A stretch of 60,448 bases of DNA from Candidatus Jordarchaeia archaeon (GCA_029856435.1 JAHQXB010000079.1:1-60448), one strand, 5' to 3'; shown: positions 42,618 through 52,400, numbered from the stretch's first letter. Notes: generated by a model from the letters alone, not told the origin. A program made the numbers and translations.

Positions 42618-43190
42618 TTAAACTCTTTTTTCAGCTGTATCCTTAGGTTGTAACTGGATCTCGTAATACCGTGTGTATTTTTTGAATTGGTTAACCCATT
42701 TTTTACTAATGACGCCCACAATCTGTCCCTGTTTATTAACAACTCCGACCCGCTTCACTTTAGTTTTGTCAAAGAGGGCTCTTAACTCGTCCATAGAAAC
42801 GTCCTCGCTCACCGTTATGATATCTCTAACCATCACATCTCCCGCTTTATAAATTCGGGGATCCTTCTCCTTAGCCACCAAACGGAATATGACTCCATCT
42901 GTGATTATTCCAACAACCTTGTCGTTATCATCTTTTACGAATACTGAGCTTATCCAGTTATCCACCATTAGTTTTGCTACTTTGGGCAGGGAATCGTTGA
43001 CATGACAGGTTATCACGTCACGACTTGCGGCGTTGACTATTGAGAATTTTTCCTTATCTTCAGTTGACAATGTTTCCACCAAATTTTTATGAATCCATCT
43101 GTTGATACCTTTTTTGATTAGGCTTTTATACTTTTTTAATGTGCTAACAGGACTAAATTGTTCTTGTGTGTCTAGGGATGCAAAAGGCAC
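42618..43190 (-). CDS. Two-CBS-domain protein
   Basis: 190 residues with a helical N-terminal segment and a CBS pair: VITCHVNDSLPKVAKLMVDNWISSVFV followed by VVGIITDGVIFRLV, then MVRDIITVSEDVSMDELRALF with VKRVGVVNKQGQIVGVISK. CBS pairs bind adenosine nucleotides (AMP, ATP, SAM) and act as energy sensors. It is the first gene of the minus-strand block, about 108 bases before the longin-like gene, and could provide adenylate sensing. GTG start. Confidence 0.85.
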   Translation of the reverse strand: MPFASLDTQEQFSPVSTLKKYKSLIKKGINRWIHKNLVETLSTEDKEKFSIVNAASRDVITCHVNDSLPKVAKLMVDNWISSVFVKDDNDKVVGIITDGVIFRLVAKEKDPRIYKAGDVMVRDIITVSEDVSMDELRALFDKTKVKRVGVVNKQGQIVGVISKKWVNQFKKYTRYYEIQLQPKDTAEKRV

Positions 43191-43433
43191 TGTTTTGTGT
43201 AGTTTTTTGTTTTTTCACCCTTTTTATTAATTTGCGTAATTTATTCATATTTTTGGAGGTTTTCAATTAAAGAGCAATGTTAAAAAGGAAAATTGTGCAA
43301 ATGGGGCAGCGTTATTGGTAAATAAATATTTGATATTTGCATTCGCCTTTTGGGAAGGATGACGGTAGATAGAGTTAAAATTGTTTTTTGGCTAGGTAGA
43401 ATTTAATTGAGGACTGTTTTAGAGGTTGTGGAA

Positions 43434-44801
43434 ATGGTATTAAAGCACCAGTACATATCAGCAACCGAGAAAGATAAGAAGGCTATGTTAGACGAACTCG
43501 GTATCAGAAGCGTTGAGGAACTATATAGGGATATACCGAAAAAAATTAGGTTGAATAGGCCACTGGACCTTCCCAGCCCGCTGGTGGAGGCTGATTTGAA
43601 GCAGTTTATTGAGCAGATGATGGATAAGAATGTTACACATAAGGATATGCCTGTTTTTTTGGGCTCGGGGGTCTGGCTTCACTACGTTCCAGCAGTGGTA
43701 AGGTCGCTGGCTTTTCTTCCAGAATTTTTAACTTCCTATACTCCCTACCAGCCGGAGGTTTCTCAGGGAATCCTTCAAGCTTTGTTCGAGTATCAAAGTA
43801 TGATCTGTGAGATTACAGGTATGGATGTGGCTAATGCTTCTATGTATGATTGGGCATCCGCGCTTGGTGAGGCTGCATTAATGGCGGGGAGAGTAACCAG
43901 AAGGGAGGAAATTTTAATACCTAAGATAATTCATCCCGAAAGAAAAGCCACACTTGAAACATATACGCATAACATAATGAGTTTTAAAGAGATTCCTTAT
44001 GACGCGGAGACAGGAACCATCGACGTCAACGCTTTGAACAATATGATTTCTGAGAAAACTGCAGCAGTATATGTAGAGAACCCAAACTATTTTGGTGTGA
44101 TGGAACATGAAGTTGCCGAAATTAGCGGTATAGCTCACGAAAACGGCGCCTTATTTATGGTGGGTGTAGATCCTACTTCTTTGGGCGTTCTTGCGCCACC
44201 AGGAGAATATGGTGCGGATATCGTGATTGGAGAGGGACAACCCCTTGGCGTTGACCCATCTTTTGGGGGCCCCTTGATTGGACTATTTGCCTGTCGAGAT
44301 GACAAGGCGTTAATAAGAAATATGCCCGGAAGACTCATTGGTATGACTGAGGACGCACGGGGAAATCGCTGTTTTACAATAACCTTGCAGACCCGAGAGC
44401 AACACATTCGCAGAGAGAAGGCCACAAGTAATATCTGCTCTAATGAGGCACTTTGCGCAGTTCAGGTGGCAATATATCTTGCTTGCGTGGGACCAAACGG
44501 GCTGGCCCAGCTGGGAGAGACCTGTATGGCCAACGCTAAATACGTGATGAAAAAGATAAATGAAATAGAAGGATTTACTGCACCGATATTTCATTCGCCT
44601 CATTTCAAGGAATTTACAGTTAAATCTCAGAGATCTGCAGAGGAGGTTCACAGAATGCTGTTGGATAGAGGGGTACATGGAGGTAAAATCATTAAAAATG
44701 AGTTCCCAGAGCTTGGAGAAGCTAGCCTCTACAGCGTAACTGAGATCCACAGCCTCGAAGATATGGAAAAATTGTTAGAAGCTCTCACAGAAATCGCGTA
44801 G
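43434..44801 (+). CDS. gcvPA: Glycine dehydrogenase (decarboxylating) subunit 1
   Basis: About 455 residues, the N-terminal half of the split P-protein. It begins VLKHQYISATEKDKKAMLDELG, has YTPYQPEVSQGILQALFEYQSMICEITGMDVANASMYDW in family form, and GIVV-type glycine contacts near PSFGGPLIG. It pairs with GcvPB to decarboxylate glycine with PLP. ATG at 43434 is preferred: GAGG lies eight bases upstream and family members begin near this Met; a TTG at 43407 would add nine residues. gcvPB follows after 56 bases. Confidence 0.95.
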   Translation: MVLKHQYISATEKDKKAMLDELGIRSVEELYRDIPKKIRLNRPLDLPSPLVEADLKQFIEQMMDKNVTHKDMPVFLGSGVWLHYVPAVVRSLAFLPEFLTSYTPYQPEVSQGILQALFEYQSMICEITGMDVANASMYDWASALGEAALMAGRVTRREEILIPKIIHPERKATLETYTHNIMSFKEIPYDAETGTIDVNALNNMISEKTAAVYVENPNYFGVMEHEVAEISGIAHENGALFMVGVDPTSLGVLAPPGEYGADIVIGEGQPLGVDPSFGGPLIGLFACRDDKALIRNMPGRLIGMTEDARGNRCFTITLQTREQHIRREKATSNICSNEALCAVQVAIYLACVGPNGLAQLGETCMANAKYVMKKINEIEGFTAPIFHSPHFKEFTVKSQRSAEEVHRMLLDRGVHGGKIIKNEFPELGEASLYSVTEIHSLEDMEKLLEALTEIA

Positions 44802-44857
44802 TTCAAGATAGGAGGTTAAGGGAAGAAACAGTGTTTGTGGTTTGAGGAGGTTATGAA

Positions 44858-46402
44858 ATGTCTGAGGGATTTAAACAAGCTATCTGGAAGGAAAAAGAGA
44901 AGGTGCTGGAGCCACTCATATTTGAGATAAGTGTACCGGGTAGAGTTGGACATATTTTGCCCAAGGCTTGTGACAAAGTTCTTAGAGAAGTTGGAGATGT
45001 GCTGAAAAGTATTCCGGAAAAAATCAGGAGAAAAACTCCAGTCAATCTGCCTGAGGTATCAGAAATACAGTTAACTAGGCACTATCTCCATCTCGCCCAG
45101 ATGAACTATGCGGTGGATTTAGGTTTTTACCCTCTGGGTTCCTGTACAATGAAGTACAATCCAAGGATAAATGAAGAAATAGCCAGAATGGACAAGATTT
45201 CAAGACTTCACCCATATCAAGACGCCTCTACGGTTCAGGGAGCCTTGGAGTTGCTCTACCGTTTAGAAAAAATACTCGCAGAAATCTCGGGAATGGCACG
45301 GGTTACCTTGCAACCTTCTGCGGGGGCTCATGGAGAACTAACCGGCCTCTGTATAATAAGAAAATACCATGAAGATAAGGGAGAAATTCAGAATAGAAGG
45401 GAAATAATTGTACCAGATTCGGCTCATGGAACCAACCCTGCGAGTGCTAATATGGCTGGTTTTAATGTAGTGACAATTCCATCCTCCAAAGAGGGCTGTG
45501 TTGACCTAGAAGCCCTAAGAGCCATAGTGGGGAAACAAACAGCGGGCCTTATGCTTACCAACCCTAACACGCTGGGCATATTTGAGGAGGACATACTGGA
45601 AATTTCACACATTATTCATAATGTTGGTGGCCTCCTATACTATGATGGAGCTAACTTGAACGGAGTTTTGAATAAGGTTAGACCGGGAGATATGGGGTTT
45701 GACATTGTTCACTTCAATCTGCATAAAACCTTTTCTACGCCTCATGGTGGAGGAGGCCCAGGCGCGGGACCAGTAGGAGTAAAGGAGGAGTTGGTTCCCT
45801 ATCTACCGATACCCACGATCGAGTACGACGAGAAGAAGGGCATTTACTACTTGGAGTATGATAGGCCTAAGTCCATAGGAAAGATGAAGGGGTTCTACGG
45901 GAACTTCGGGGTAATCGTCAAAGCTTACTCCTACATTCTTTCACTTGGAGCTAAGGGATTAAATGAGGTCGCTGAGGTTGCGGTTCTTAATGCCAATTAC
46001 TTGGCAAAAAAAATTAGTGAAATACCCGGATTCGGTCTCCCCTACGCTGAAAAGCCTCGTAAGCATGAGTGCGTGATAAGCGCCGCAAAACTGAAGGCTG
46101 AAACTGGCGTCACCGCATTTGACGTAGCGAAAAGAATACTGGATTTTGGGATACACGCACCAGTTGTTTACTTTCCCCAGATAGTTGAGGAGGCACTAAT
46201 GATTGAGCCAACAGAAACTGAAACTAAGGAAAACTTAGACACTTTTGTTTCGGTGATGAGAAAGATATCCAGCGAAGCCTATGGTGAAAAAGAAAAGGTT
46301 CTGAACGCCCCCCATAATACCTCAGTGGGCAGAGTGGATGAGGTTAGAGCAGCCAGAAAACCAATACTGAGTTGGAAAATGTATCAGAAATATAAAAGTT
46401 AG
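44858..46402 (+). CDS. gcvPB: Glycine dehydrogenase (decarboxylating) subunit 2
   Basis: 514 residues, the C-terminal half of the split P-protein. The PLP lysine lies in HFNLHKTFSTPHGGGGPGAG. Other hallmarks are YPLGSCTMKYNPRINE, LQPSAGAHGELTGL and PDSAHGTNPASA. With GcvPA it forms the heterotetrameric P-protein and passes the aminomethyl group to lipoyl-GcvH. GAGGAGG is upstream of the ATG. The gcvT gene lies convergent 28 bases downstream; gcvH is not in the window. Confidence 0.95.
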   Translation: MSEGFKQAIWKEKEKVLEPLIFEISVPGRVGHILPKACDKVLREVGDVLKSIPEKIRRKTPVNLPEVSEIQLTRHYLHLAQMNYAVDLGFYPLGSCTMKYNPRINEEIARMDKISRLHPYQDASTVQGALELLYRLEKILAEISGMARVTLQPSAGAHGELTGLCIIRKYHEDKGEIQNRREIIVPDSAHGTNPASANMAGFNVVTIPSSKEGCVDLEALRAIVGKQTAGLMLTNPNTLGIFEEDILEISHIIHNVGGLLYYDGANLNGVLNKVRPGDMGFDIVHFNLHKTFSTPHGGGGPGAGPVGVKEELVPYLPIPTIEYDEKKGIYYLEYDRPKSIGKMKGFYGNFGVIVKAYSYILSLGAKGLNEVAEVAVLNANYLAKKISEIPGFGLPYAEKPRKHECVISAAKLKAETGVTAFDVAKRILDFGIHAPVVYFPQIVEEALMIEPTETETKENLDTFVSVMRKISSEAYGEKEKVLNAPHNTSVGRVDEVRAARKPILSWKMYQKYKS

Positions 46403-46430
46403 TGTCTTCAATCACAATTTGAACTTTTAT

Positions 46431-47585
46431 CTAGCGATTTTGGTTCCCGCCAGCCTTCAGTTCCCTTAGCAGCTTCATTAGATCTACAACCTTGGCAAGT
46501 CTAGGCTTTTCTTTTATGATTATCTGCACCTGAGTTCCAAGAATTGAAAAATCTGGATGCACGTAGCCCATTCCTATGCCCATTTTTCCATGGGTTACTG
46601 ATATGCCTCCACTGGTGATTGAACCTATTTCTCTGTCACCGTGAAAAATGGGGTAGTGAGGCCTGGGAATTCCCCTATCCTCCATAGCTATTCCAACCCT
46701 CACACGAGAAAGGGGAACCTCTTTAAGCTTTATCAATTTTTCTTTTCCAACAAAGTTCTTCTTTTCAAGGTTCAAAAATGCGTCCAGTTTTGCTTCGAAG
46801 GGATTGGTGTTCTCGTCTATGTCATTTCCATAAAGTGGCAAACCAGCTTCAAGCCTCAAGGTATCTCTAGCCCCCAGCCCGCAGGGGAGAATACTAAACT
46901 CTTCTCCCGCCTCTAAAATGTTATTCCACAGGTTCAGGGCCTGCTTAGCACTGTTAAGAGGAACATCAAACTGAATGATTTCAAAGCCATCTTCACCAGT
47001 GTACCCAGTCCTCGAAACCATACAGGGATGATTCGAAACTTCTGTCATTATAAAATTGAAACGTTTCAAAAGGTTTAGGTCAACTTGTACTAGTTTCTGT
47101 AAAGTTTTTTGGGAAGCTGGTCCTTGAAGAGCATACATTGGTGTTAGATCAGAAATATCGTTTATTTTTACTTTGTAGTTTTTGGATTTTTCCAGAAGCC
47201 AATTGAAATCCTTTTCTCTGTTCCCAGCATTTACTACTAAAAGACTCTTTTCTTCATGAAAATAGTTTATAATAATGTCATCCATTATTCCGCCTTCCTC
47301 GTTAAGTAGGAGACCATATCTGCAGGCGCCTTCATGTAAATCATACATATTTCTCGAGGTAACATAATCAAGAAAATCTTTTGAGTCTTGACCGGTAATT
47401 TCGAACCTCCCCATATGGGTTACATCAAAAATTCCGACACTATTTCTGACAGCCAAATGTTCCTTTATTATGCCGTACTGCTTGTATTCTTGGGGCATTG
47501 CGAAGCCAGAAAAACTGGTCATGATTGCTCGTCCAACATGCCAGTTGTATAAATGAGTCACTCTCAGATTTTCTTCATTTCTCAT
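46431..47585 (-). CDS. gcvT: Aminomethyltransferase (glycine cleavage T-protein)
   Basis: 384 residues with the T-protein pattern: SFSGFAMPQEY, VGIFDVTHMGRFEITG, DDIIINYF, ALQGPASQKTL, RTGYTGEDGFEI, GARDTLRLEAGLPLYGNDI and GSITSGGISVTHGKMGIGMGYV. It transfers the methylene group to tetrahydrofolate or tetrahydromethanopterin and releases ammonia. It is transcribed toward gcvPAB rather than with it, an uncommon layout that still keeps the three genes together. Confidence 0.95.
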   Translation of the reverse strand: MRNEENLRVTHLYNWHVGRAIMTSFSGFAMPQEYKQYGIIKEHLAVRNSVGIFDVTHMGRFEITGQDSKDFLDYVTSRNMYDLHEGACRYGLLLNEEGGIMDDIIINYFHEEKSLLVVNAGNREKDFNWLLEKSKNYKVKINDISDLTPMYALQGPASQKTLQKLVQVDLNLLKRFNFIMTEVSNHPCMVSRTGYTGEDGFEIIQFDVPLNSAKQALNLWNNILEAGEEFSILPCGLGARDTLRLEAGLPLYGNDIDENTNPFEAKLDAFLNLEKKNFVGKEKLIKLKEVPLSRVRVGIAMEDRGIPRPHYPIFHGDREIGSITSGGISVTHGKMGIGMGYVHPDFSILGTQVQIIIKEKPRLAKVVDLMKLLRELKAGGNQNR

Positions 47586-47814
47586 GAAACCACCATGAAA
47601 AATTAACTAATTTCTCCTTTAGTACTATCTCGCCTAGATAGCTAATTTATTTTCCCCTAGGTGGGTATTAAAGTTAGTTAAACTGACTTCTTTAGGATTA
47701 GCGGAAAGAGGTCATAAAAGGGTTGATCTGCAGCACTTCAAGAAATCAAGAAATAAATAAATGGTTGGTAGAATATTTTTGACATAAAATTATTTTCAGA
47801 TAGGGGGTGTCTAA

Positions 47815-48813
47815 TTGGATTTTTTGAAGATTGGTAGGTTCTATGAGAAACTAGCGGAGAAAAGCCTTTCTTTTTTTAAAAAAGACTTTAAGAGTGCTGG
47901 GTACTGGTATAGTAGCGCGGCGGACTGCTATAAGATTGGAGGGGCTGAAGAAAAGTTCTTCGACTTAAAAAATTTAGCGCTAAAATATTTTCTGAGACTT
48001 TTAGAGGAGCCCAAAGAAAAGGGCATAGTAGATAGTATAGGCAAGGTTTACCTATGGGTTTCCTATGCGTATCGTGCATTGGGAAATCTAGATGAGCACC
48101 GCAACTTTTTAATCAAAGCAGCTAAAAACTTTGTCCTACAAGCACAGAATCTAAGTAAAAGTTATAAAACATCACTGCAAGCCATCATAAATTATTGTAG
48201 CGCTGCAAACTGTTACCGAATTCTCGGTGACAGAAGCAGAGCCGAGGAACACTATAAAAATGCTTTAAGAATATATTATCAAAGAGGCAAAAATAAGGGT
48301 GTAGAGTTTTCATCGGTACTGCTAGCCTCATGCCACTACAGATTGGGTGACATTAAAAAGGCGATTGAAATTTTAGGAAAAGAATCAAAAAAGCAGAACC
48401 TTCCTCCACTAGTATTCTCAAACATCAACTTAATCCTTGGATGTTATTATCTGGAAGGTGGGGAGGAAGAGGAAGCTAGGAAACACTTCGAAGAAGCACG
48501 AGTCCCTCCTGATACTGAAAAGCTTTCAGCACCTGAACTAGTTACCCAAGCCCTATGCCAACTTATGTTAAACAATGCTGAAAACGCCGCGGGGCTAGCT
48601 GATGTATCTATAAGGCTGGCATCCAAATTACGGGACTACAATCTGGGACAACTTATACAAGAAATAGGAGAACTTATATTAAGCCTTATTAAAGGACAAG
48701 AACAAAAAATTGAAGAATTAATGGAAAGCCTAACTTGGCAACATATGGAACTCCCACTTTATGACGCTCTAAACATAATTACTAGAAAACGGAGCCAGTG
48801 GAAACGCAATTAG
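47815..48813 (+). CDS. TPR-like helical-repeat protein
   Basis: 332 residues of repeated helical pairs: FYEKLAEKSLSFFKKDFKSAGYWYSSAADCYKIGG, YLWVSYAYRALGNLDEHRNF, AIINYCSAANCYRILGDRSRAEEHYKNALRIY, LASCHYRLGDIKKAIEIL and LGCYYLEGGEEEEARKHFEEA. This is a tetratricopeptide/SNAP-like array that should bind partner proteins. The TTG start is six bases after GGGGGTG. No catalytic motif is seen. It is followed, convergent, by a small protease-like gene only 12 bases away. Confidence 0.7.
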   Translation: MDFLKIGRFYEKLAEKSLSFFKKDFKSAGYWYSSAADCYKIGGAEEKFFDLKNLALKYFLRLLEEPKEKGIVDSIGKVYLWVSYAYRALGNLDEHRNFLIKAAKNFVLQAQNLSKSYKTSLQAIINYCSAANCYRILGDRSRAEEHYKNALRIYYQRGKNKGVEFSSVLLASCHYRLGDIKKAIEILGKESKKQNLPPLVFSNINLILGCYYLEGGEEEEARKHFEEARVPPDTEKLSAPELVTQALCQLMLNNAENAAGLADVSIRLASKLRDYNLGQLIQEIGELILSLIKGQEQKIEELMESLTWQHMELPLYDALNIITRKRSQWKRN

Positions 48814-48825
48814 GAGAAGAGGGTA

Positions 48826-49332
48826 TTAGCAGTAGTATCTTGTGGTTTGTTGCCTAAAATTTTTAACAATTTCGATTTTCATGTCTGAAACGTCCATTTC
48901 TGGTGTGGGGTAGGTTATAAAGGGGAAGAAGTGGCTGATACCCTTATTGCCCATCTGGGTTGCGGGATGATCATCTCCAAGTAGAGACCGGGATATTTCA
49001 ACGGTTAAGTGGCGTACAGCGTTTTCATCTAAGACACCTAGGCTGTGAAGGTATTCATGGAGCAATAGGTGGAAAACGTAAGCGTTGTAATACTCGGGTG
49101 ACTGCTCCTTTATTCTCCTAAGAGGAGTTTTATTTAAAACAATCAGCTCGGAGCCTACTGGGTGAAATGCGCCAACAAGGTAACTTCCCTGAGCCCCCAA
49201 ATCTGTTAACCCCAGCATTACCGCTCTACGTACTTTATACTTCAACATAACCGCGTCTTCGACCAAGCTGAAAATATCAGTAAATGATTTAGAGTTGTTC
49301 AACCGACTCACAAATTCTTCCTGCCTATTCAA
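48826..49332 (-). CDS. Small HExxH metallopeptidase-like protein
   Basis: 168 residues with FHLLLHEYLHSLGVLDE (near 88-104), a zinc-binding HExxH helix followed by a downstream acidic residue. The rest shows no known family to me. The N-terminal 60 residues contain a strand-rich segment (VMLGLTDLGAQGSYLVGAF, SELIVLNKTPL) as in minimal metallopeptidase cores. Probably a cytosolic peptidase, or a former one. ATG start. Confidence 0.6.
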   Translation of the reverse strand: MNRQEEFVSRLNNSKSFTDIFSLVEDAVMLKYKVRRAVMLGLTDLGAQGSYLVGAFHPVGSELIVLNKTPLRRIKEQSPEYYNAYVFHLLLHEYLHSLGVLDENAVRHLTVEISRSLLGDDHPATQMGNKGISHFFPFITYPTPEMDVSDMKIEIVKNFRQQTTRYYC

Positions 49333-49587
49333 AAAATCAAACCCCGTCTATAAAAGTTAAATAATTTGTTTCCGGTTTAAACAATTCTCACATTCATATA
49401 TATTGACTAAGTTTTAAACACGAACAAAAAACAATTTTATCAATAACGGTTGAAAAGCCCCAAATCTGAATGCTTCAAAAAAGTAATAAGCTTCTTTGAA
49501 TTAACAATTTAACTCAAATACTTCGAAGGAACAAAAGTTTACCAACTAAAGAATACTTCTGGTATAATAACTGGGAGTGTGAAAAAT

Positions 49588-50355
49588 ATGGAAGATGAGG
49601 TACTTAAAGAACTTAAAACAAGATATGAAAAAGGCGCCCCCAACCTAGTTGCTCGTTTAGTGGGATACTTGTCCATAGCCTCAATAGTAGCTATGATACC
49701 AATTATAGGAATATCTTATCTTTTATTGGAAGTTCTTCCGATAGATATCCCTTGGTATCTAATAATCTCACTTGCACCGGTTTACGTGGTGCTGGCAAGA
49801 TGGATTTTTAACTTAACACTCATAGCCATTGCACGAATAACATTGAAACCAGTAGAGGAAGGAGAATACGAGATGGATGTAAAAAACAAAAATGTCAGAA
49901 ACTGGCTAATAAACGGTCTGGGAACCACACTTGCACTACACTACGTTGGATATCAGCCCTTCGGCATGCCCGCCCTAAGTGGAGTAGTCTTGAGAATGCT
50001 TGGAGCAAAAATGGGATACGCAACACAGGCAAACTTTGCCGCAGACCCCTACCTAATGGAGTTTGGCGACGGAGCCATAGCGGGAGGAGGAACAATATTA
50101 TCAGGACATGCCTTCGCCGGCGGCCGACTAATTATAGGAAAAACTAAACTAGGGAGAAACGTTACAATAGGAGCCAACAGCGTAATATTTCCAGGCGTAG
50201 AAATAGGGGATAACAGCATTGTAGCCACGTTATCAACAGTACCATACAAAACGAGGATTCCACCAAACCAGCTATGGGGCGGAAACCCCGCACGCCAGAT
50301 TGGAATAATAACTAAGGGTGGAAAGGTAAAGATGTTAAAGGAAATGGAGGAGTAA
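49588..50355 (+). CDS. Left-handed beta-helix (hexapeptide) acyltransferase-like membrane protein
   Basis: About 255 residues. Two N-terminal membrane helices (YLSIASIVAMIPIIGISYLLL and LIISLAPVYVVLARWIFNLTLIAIA) are followed by a hexapeptide-repeat domain: MLGAKMGYATQANFAADPYLMEFGDGAIAGGG, GKTKLGRNVTIGANSVIFPGVEIGDNSIVATLSTV, and the end motif GGNPARQIG of serine-acetyltransferase/CysE-like enzymes. It probably transfers an acyl group to a sugar or lipid at the membrane. The ATG is favoured by GGGAG about ten bases upstream; GTG at 49579 is the alternative. Confidence 0.75.
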   Translation: MEDEVLKELKTRYEKGAPNLVARLVGYLSIASIVAMIPIIGISYLLLEVLPIDIPWYLIISLAPVYVVLARWIFNLTLIAIARITLKPVEEGEYEMDVKNKNVRNWLINGLGTTLALHYVGYQPFGMPALSGVVLRMLGAKMGYATQANFAADPYLMEFGDGAIAGGGTILSGHAFAGGRLIIGKTKLGRNVTIGANSVIFPGVEIGDNSIVATLSTVPYKTRIPPNQLWGGNPARQIGIITKGGKVKMLKEMEE

Positions 50356-50538
50356 ATCCTCTTAACCATTTTCTTATTCGTGATGTAGGAAGTTAGAAAT
50401 AGAGTTTGATTCTTCAGCTAATCCTTATAAGTGGTAGATACAAAATAAGGCACTATTTTTAATTTGGAAGGATAGCGGTGTTTACCATAAAAAATTTAAC
50501 TTAATTGTTAATATTGCATTACATTGGTCGTGTATTCG

Positions 50539-51963
50539 ATGCAGGGTTCGAAGGTAATAATTTTAGACTCCACGCTACGTGAAGGAGAACAAACTCCCGG
50601 AGTTTCCTTTAAAGTAGAAGAGAAAATAGAGATTGCAAGGAAGCTCGACGAAATAGGAGTTGGAATGATTGAAGCAGGCTCCCCGATTGTTTCAGATGGA
50701 GTCAAGGAAGCCGTCAAAAAAATTGCGAAAGAAAATCTGAACGCGGAAATAATAAGTCACATAAGACCCGTAAAGAGCGACATCGACGTATCCATAGACT
50801 GTGACGTAGACAGAGTGGCGATCTTCATTGGGACATCGAAAAGCCACCGCGAAGCCAAACTTAAAATGACCAAGGAGCAGATCCAAGAAAAAATTTTGGA
50901 AGCCATCAGCTACGCTAGGGATCATGGTTTAAAGGTGCGCTTCACACCAGAGGACGCCACCAGAACTGAAACGGATTATCTCTTACACGTCTGCAAAGAG
51001 GCTGTTGAGGCGGGAGCTGACCGAATAAGCGTGGCAGACACTGTGGGCATCATGACTCCCAACCAGATGTATGATTTGGTCTCAAAAATTCGCGCAAATG
51101 TGAATGCAGAGCTGGATCTACACTGTCATAACGATTTGGGGTTAGCCACGGCCAACTGTTTAGCAGGGGTACAGGCTGGAGCCACAGCGGTGCACACCAC
51201 GGTGAATGGACTGGGAGAGAGAGCAGGAATTGCCTCTCTTTCCGAGGTTTCCGTGGCTCTCAAGGTGCTCCTAAACATTGATACGGGAATAAAATTAGAT
51301 AAACTTTCTGAGTTATCCAGTATCGTTGAGAGGTACAGTGGTATCTATCTCTGCCCCACAACGCCCATTGTAGGCACAAACGCCTTTTCGCACAAAGCAG
51401 GGATTCACACCTCCGCAGTACTCGTCAATCCCGCAACCTATGAGGCATTTGACCCATCACTATTGGGAAGAACCAGAAAAATAATTGTGGATAAATATGC
51501 AGGTAGACACGCTGTAAAGGCCAAGCTAGATGAAATGGGAATAAACGTCAACGACGACCAATTAGCCAAGATAACTACGGAAATAAAGAATCTAGCTGAC
51601 AAGAAAAGACGCATAGAAGACTCCGACATCGTGACGGTAACCGAGAAGATCTTAGGACAGAAGGTGAGCGGCGAATCCCCAGAAATGATTACTGGACTAG
51701 TCTCCATTATGACAGATCCCCACATCTATACTACAAATATCATAAGGAGAATAATCAATATAAATGGGGTTTCCGAAGCATACGAAATCAGTGGAGAATA
51801 TGATGTGGTTGCGCATATCCAAGCAAAAGATGTAGCCGCCTTAAATGAGTGCCTGGAGGCCATAAGAAACACTAAAGGGGTGGAAGCAACAACCACAACA
51901 ATTGTGCTTAAAAAATTCCAAAGAAAGGAGGAAGCAAAAGGACTGAGAAAAATCTTCAGTTAA
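50539..51963 (+). CDS. Homocitrate/2-isopropylmalate/citramalate synthase-family enzyme with RAM-like tail
   Basis: About 474 residues. The TIM barrel has ILDSTLREGEQTPGVSF, the HCHNDLGLATANCLAG metal site (as DLHCHNDLG), VHTTVNGLGERAGI and GTNAFSHKAGIHTSAV, all diagnostic of DRE-TIM acyl-CoA condensing enzymes. The last 80 residues are not the LeuA dimerisation domain; they read TNIIRRIININGVSEAYEI, SGEYDVVAHIQAKDVAALNE, the pattern of the Lrp/AsnC ligand-binding (RAM) domain. This suggests feedback control by an amino acid. Homocitrate, isopropylmalate and citramalate synthesis cannot be distinguished here. ATG at 50539 or TTG at 50524 may start it; no SD is clear. Confidence 0.85.
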   Translation: MQGSKVIILDSTLREGEQTPGVSFKVEEKIEIARKLDEIGVGMIEAGSPIVSDGVKEAVKKIAKENLNAEIISHIRPVKSDIDVSIDCDVDRVAIFIGTSKSHREAKLKMTKEQIQEKILEAISYARDHGLKVRFTPEDATRTETDYLLHVCKEAVEAGADRISVADTVGIMTPNQMYDLVSKIRANVNAELDLHCHNDLGLATANCLAGVQAGATAVHTTVNGLGERAGIASLSEVSVALKVLLNIDTGIKLDKLSELSSIVERYSGIYLCPTTPIVGTNAFSHKAGIHTSAVLVNPATYEAFDPSLLGRTRKIIVDKYAGRHAVKAKLDEMGINVNDDQLAKITTEIKNLADKKRRIEDSDIVTVTEKILGQKVSGESPEMITGLVSIMTDPHIYTTNIIRRIININGVSEAYEISGEYDVVAHIQAKDVAALNECLEAIRNTKGVEATTTTIVLKKFQRKEEAKGLRKIFS

Positions 51964-52187
51964 TACCAAAACTCACTTTCTCTTACCCTCTTGCCCACTA
52001 AAAGAATATTGTAATAGGTATGTCCTTGTGAGGAAAGTGTTTTTTACCATCACGGAATTGTAGAGATTGCAGTGAAGATTCCTATTCTCAACTGTGGTAT
52101 CGAGTGAGGCAACATACAAAAGCTTCCATACAATTAAGGGGAGACATAATAGAGAACCGTTACACTGTTTTTTTTACTCTAGGGAAC

Positions 52188-52368
52188 GAACTTGTTAAAA
52201 AATTGTTGTTTCAGGGGTTCTGGTTGGCCTTTCCAGCGGGTGTAAACTGGTGATTCTGCGAATTCCAAGGCAGAAATATACCATAAAGGAAGGCTTTGCA
52301 CCACACCCCACCAATCCTTGAAACAATTGCAAACAAACCGCGAAAAAGACTTATTCTTTAACAAGTTC
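52188..52368. mobile_element. MITE with perfect 9-bp target duplication
   Basis: A 181-bp element. Its ends are a perfect 12-bp inverted repeat, GAACTTGTTAAA (52188-52199) and TTTAACAAGTTC (52357-52368); inner parts (AATTGTTGTTTCAGG against CCTTGAAACAATT) extend the pairing. The direct repeat CTAGGGAAC abuts both sides exactly (52179-52187 and 52369-52377), the mark of transposition with a 9-bp duplication. It has no transposase, so it must have been moved in trans. Confidence 0.8.
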
Positions 52369-52400
52369 CTAGGGAACAAAAGAAATATATATTACGGCGC

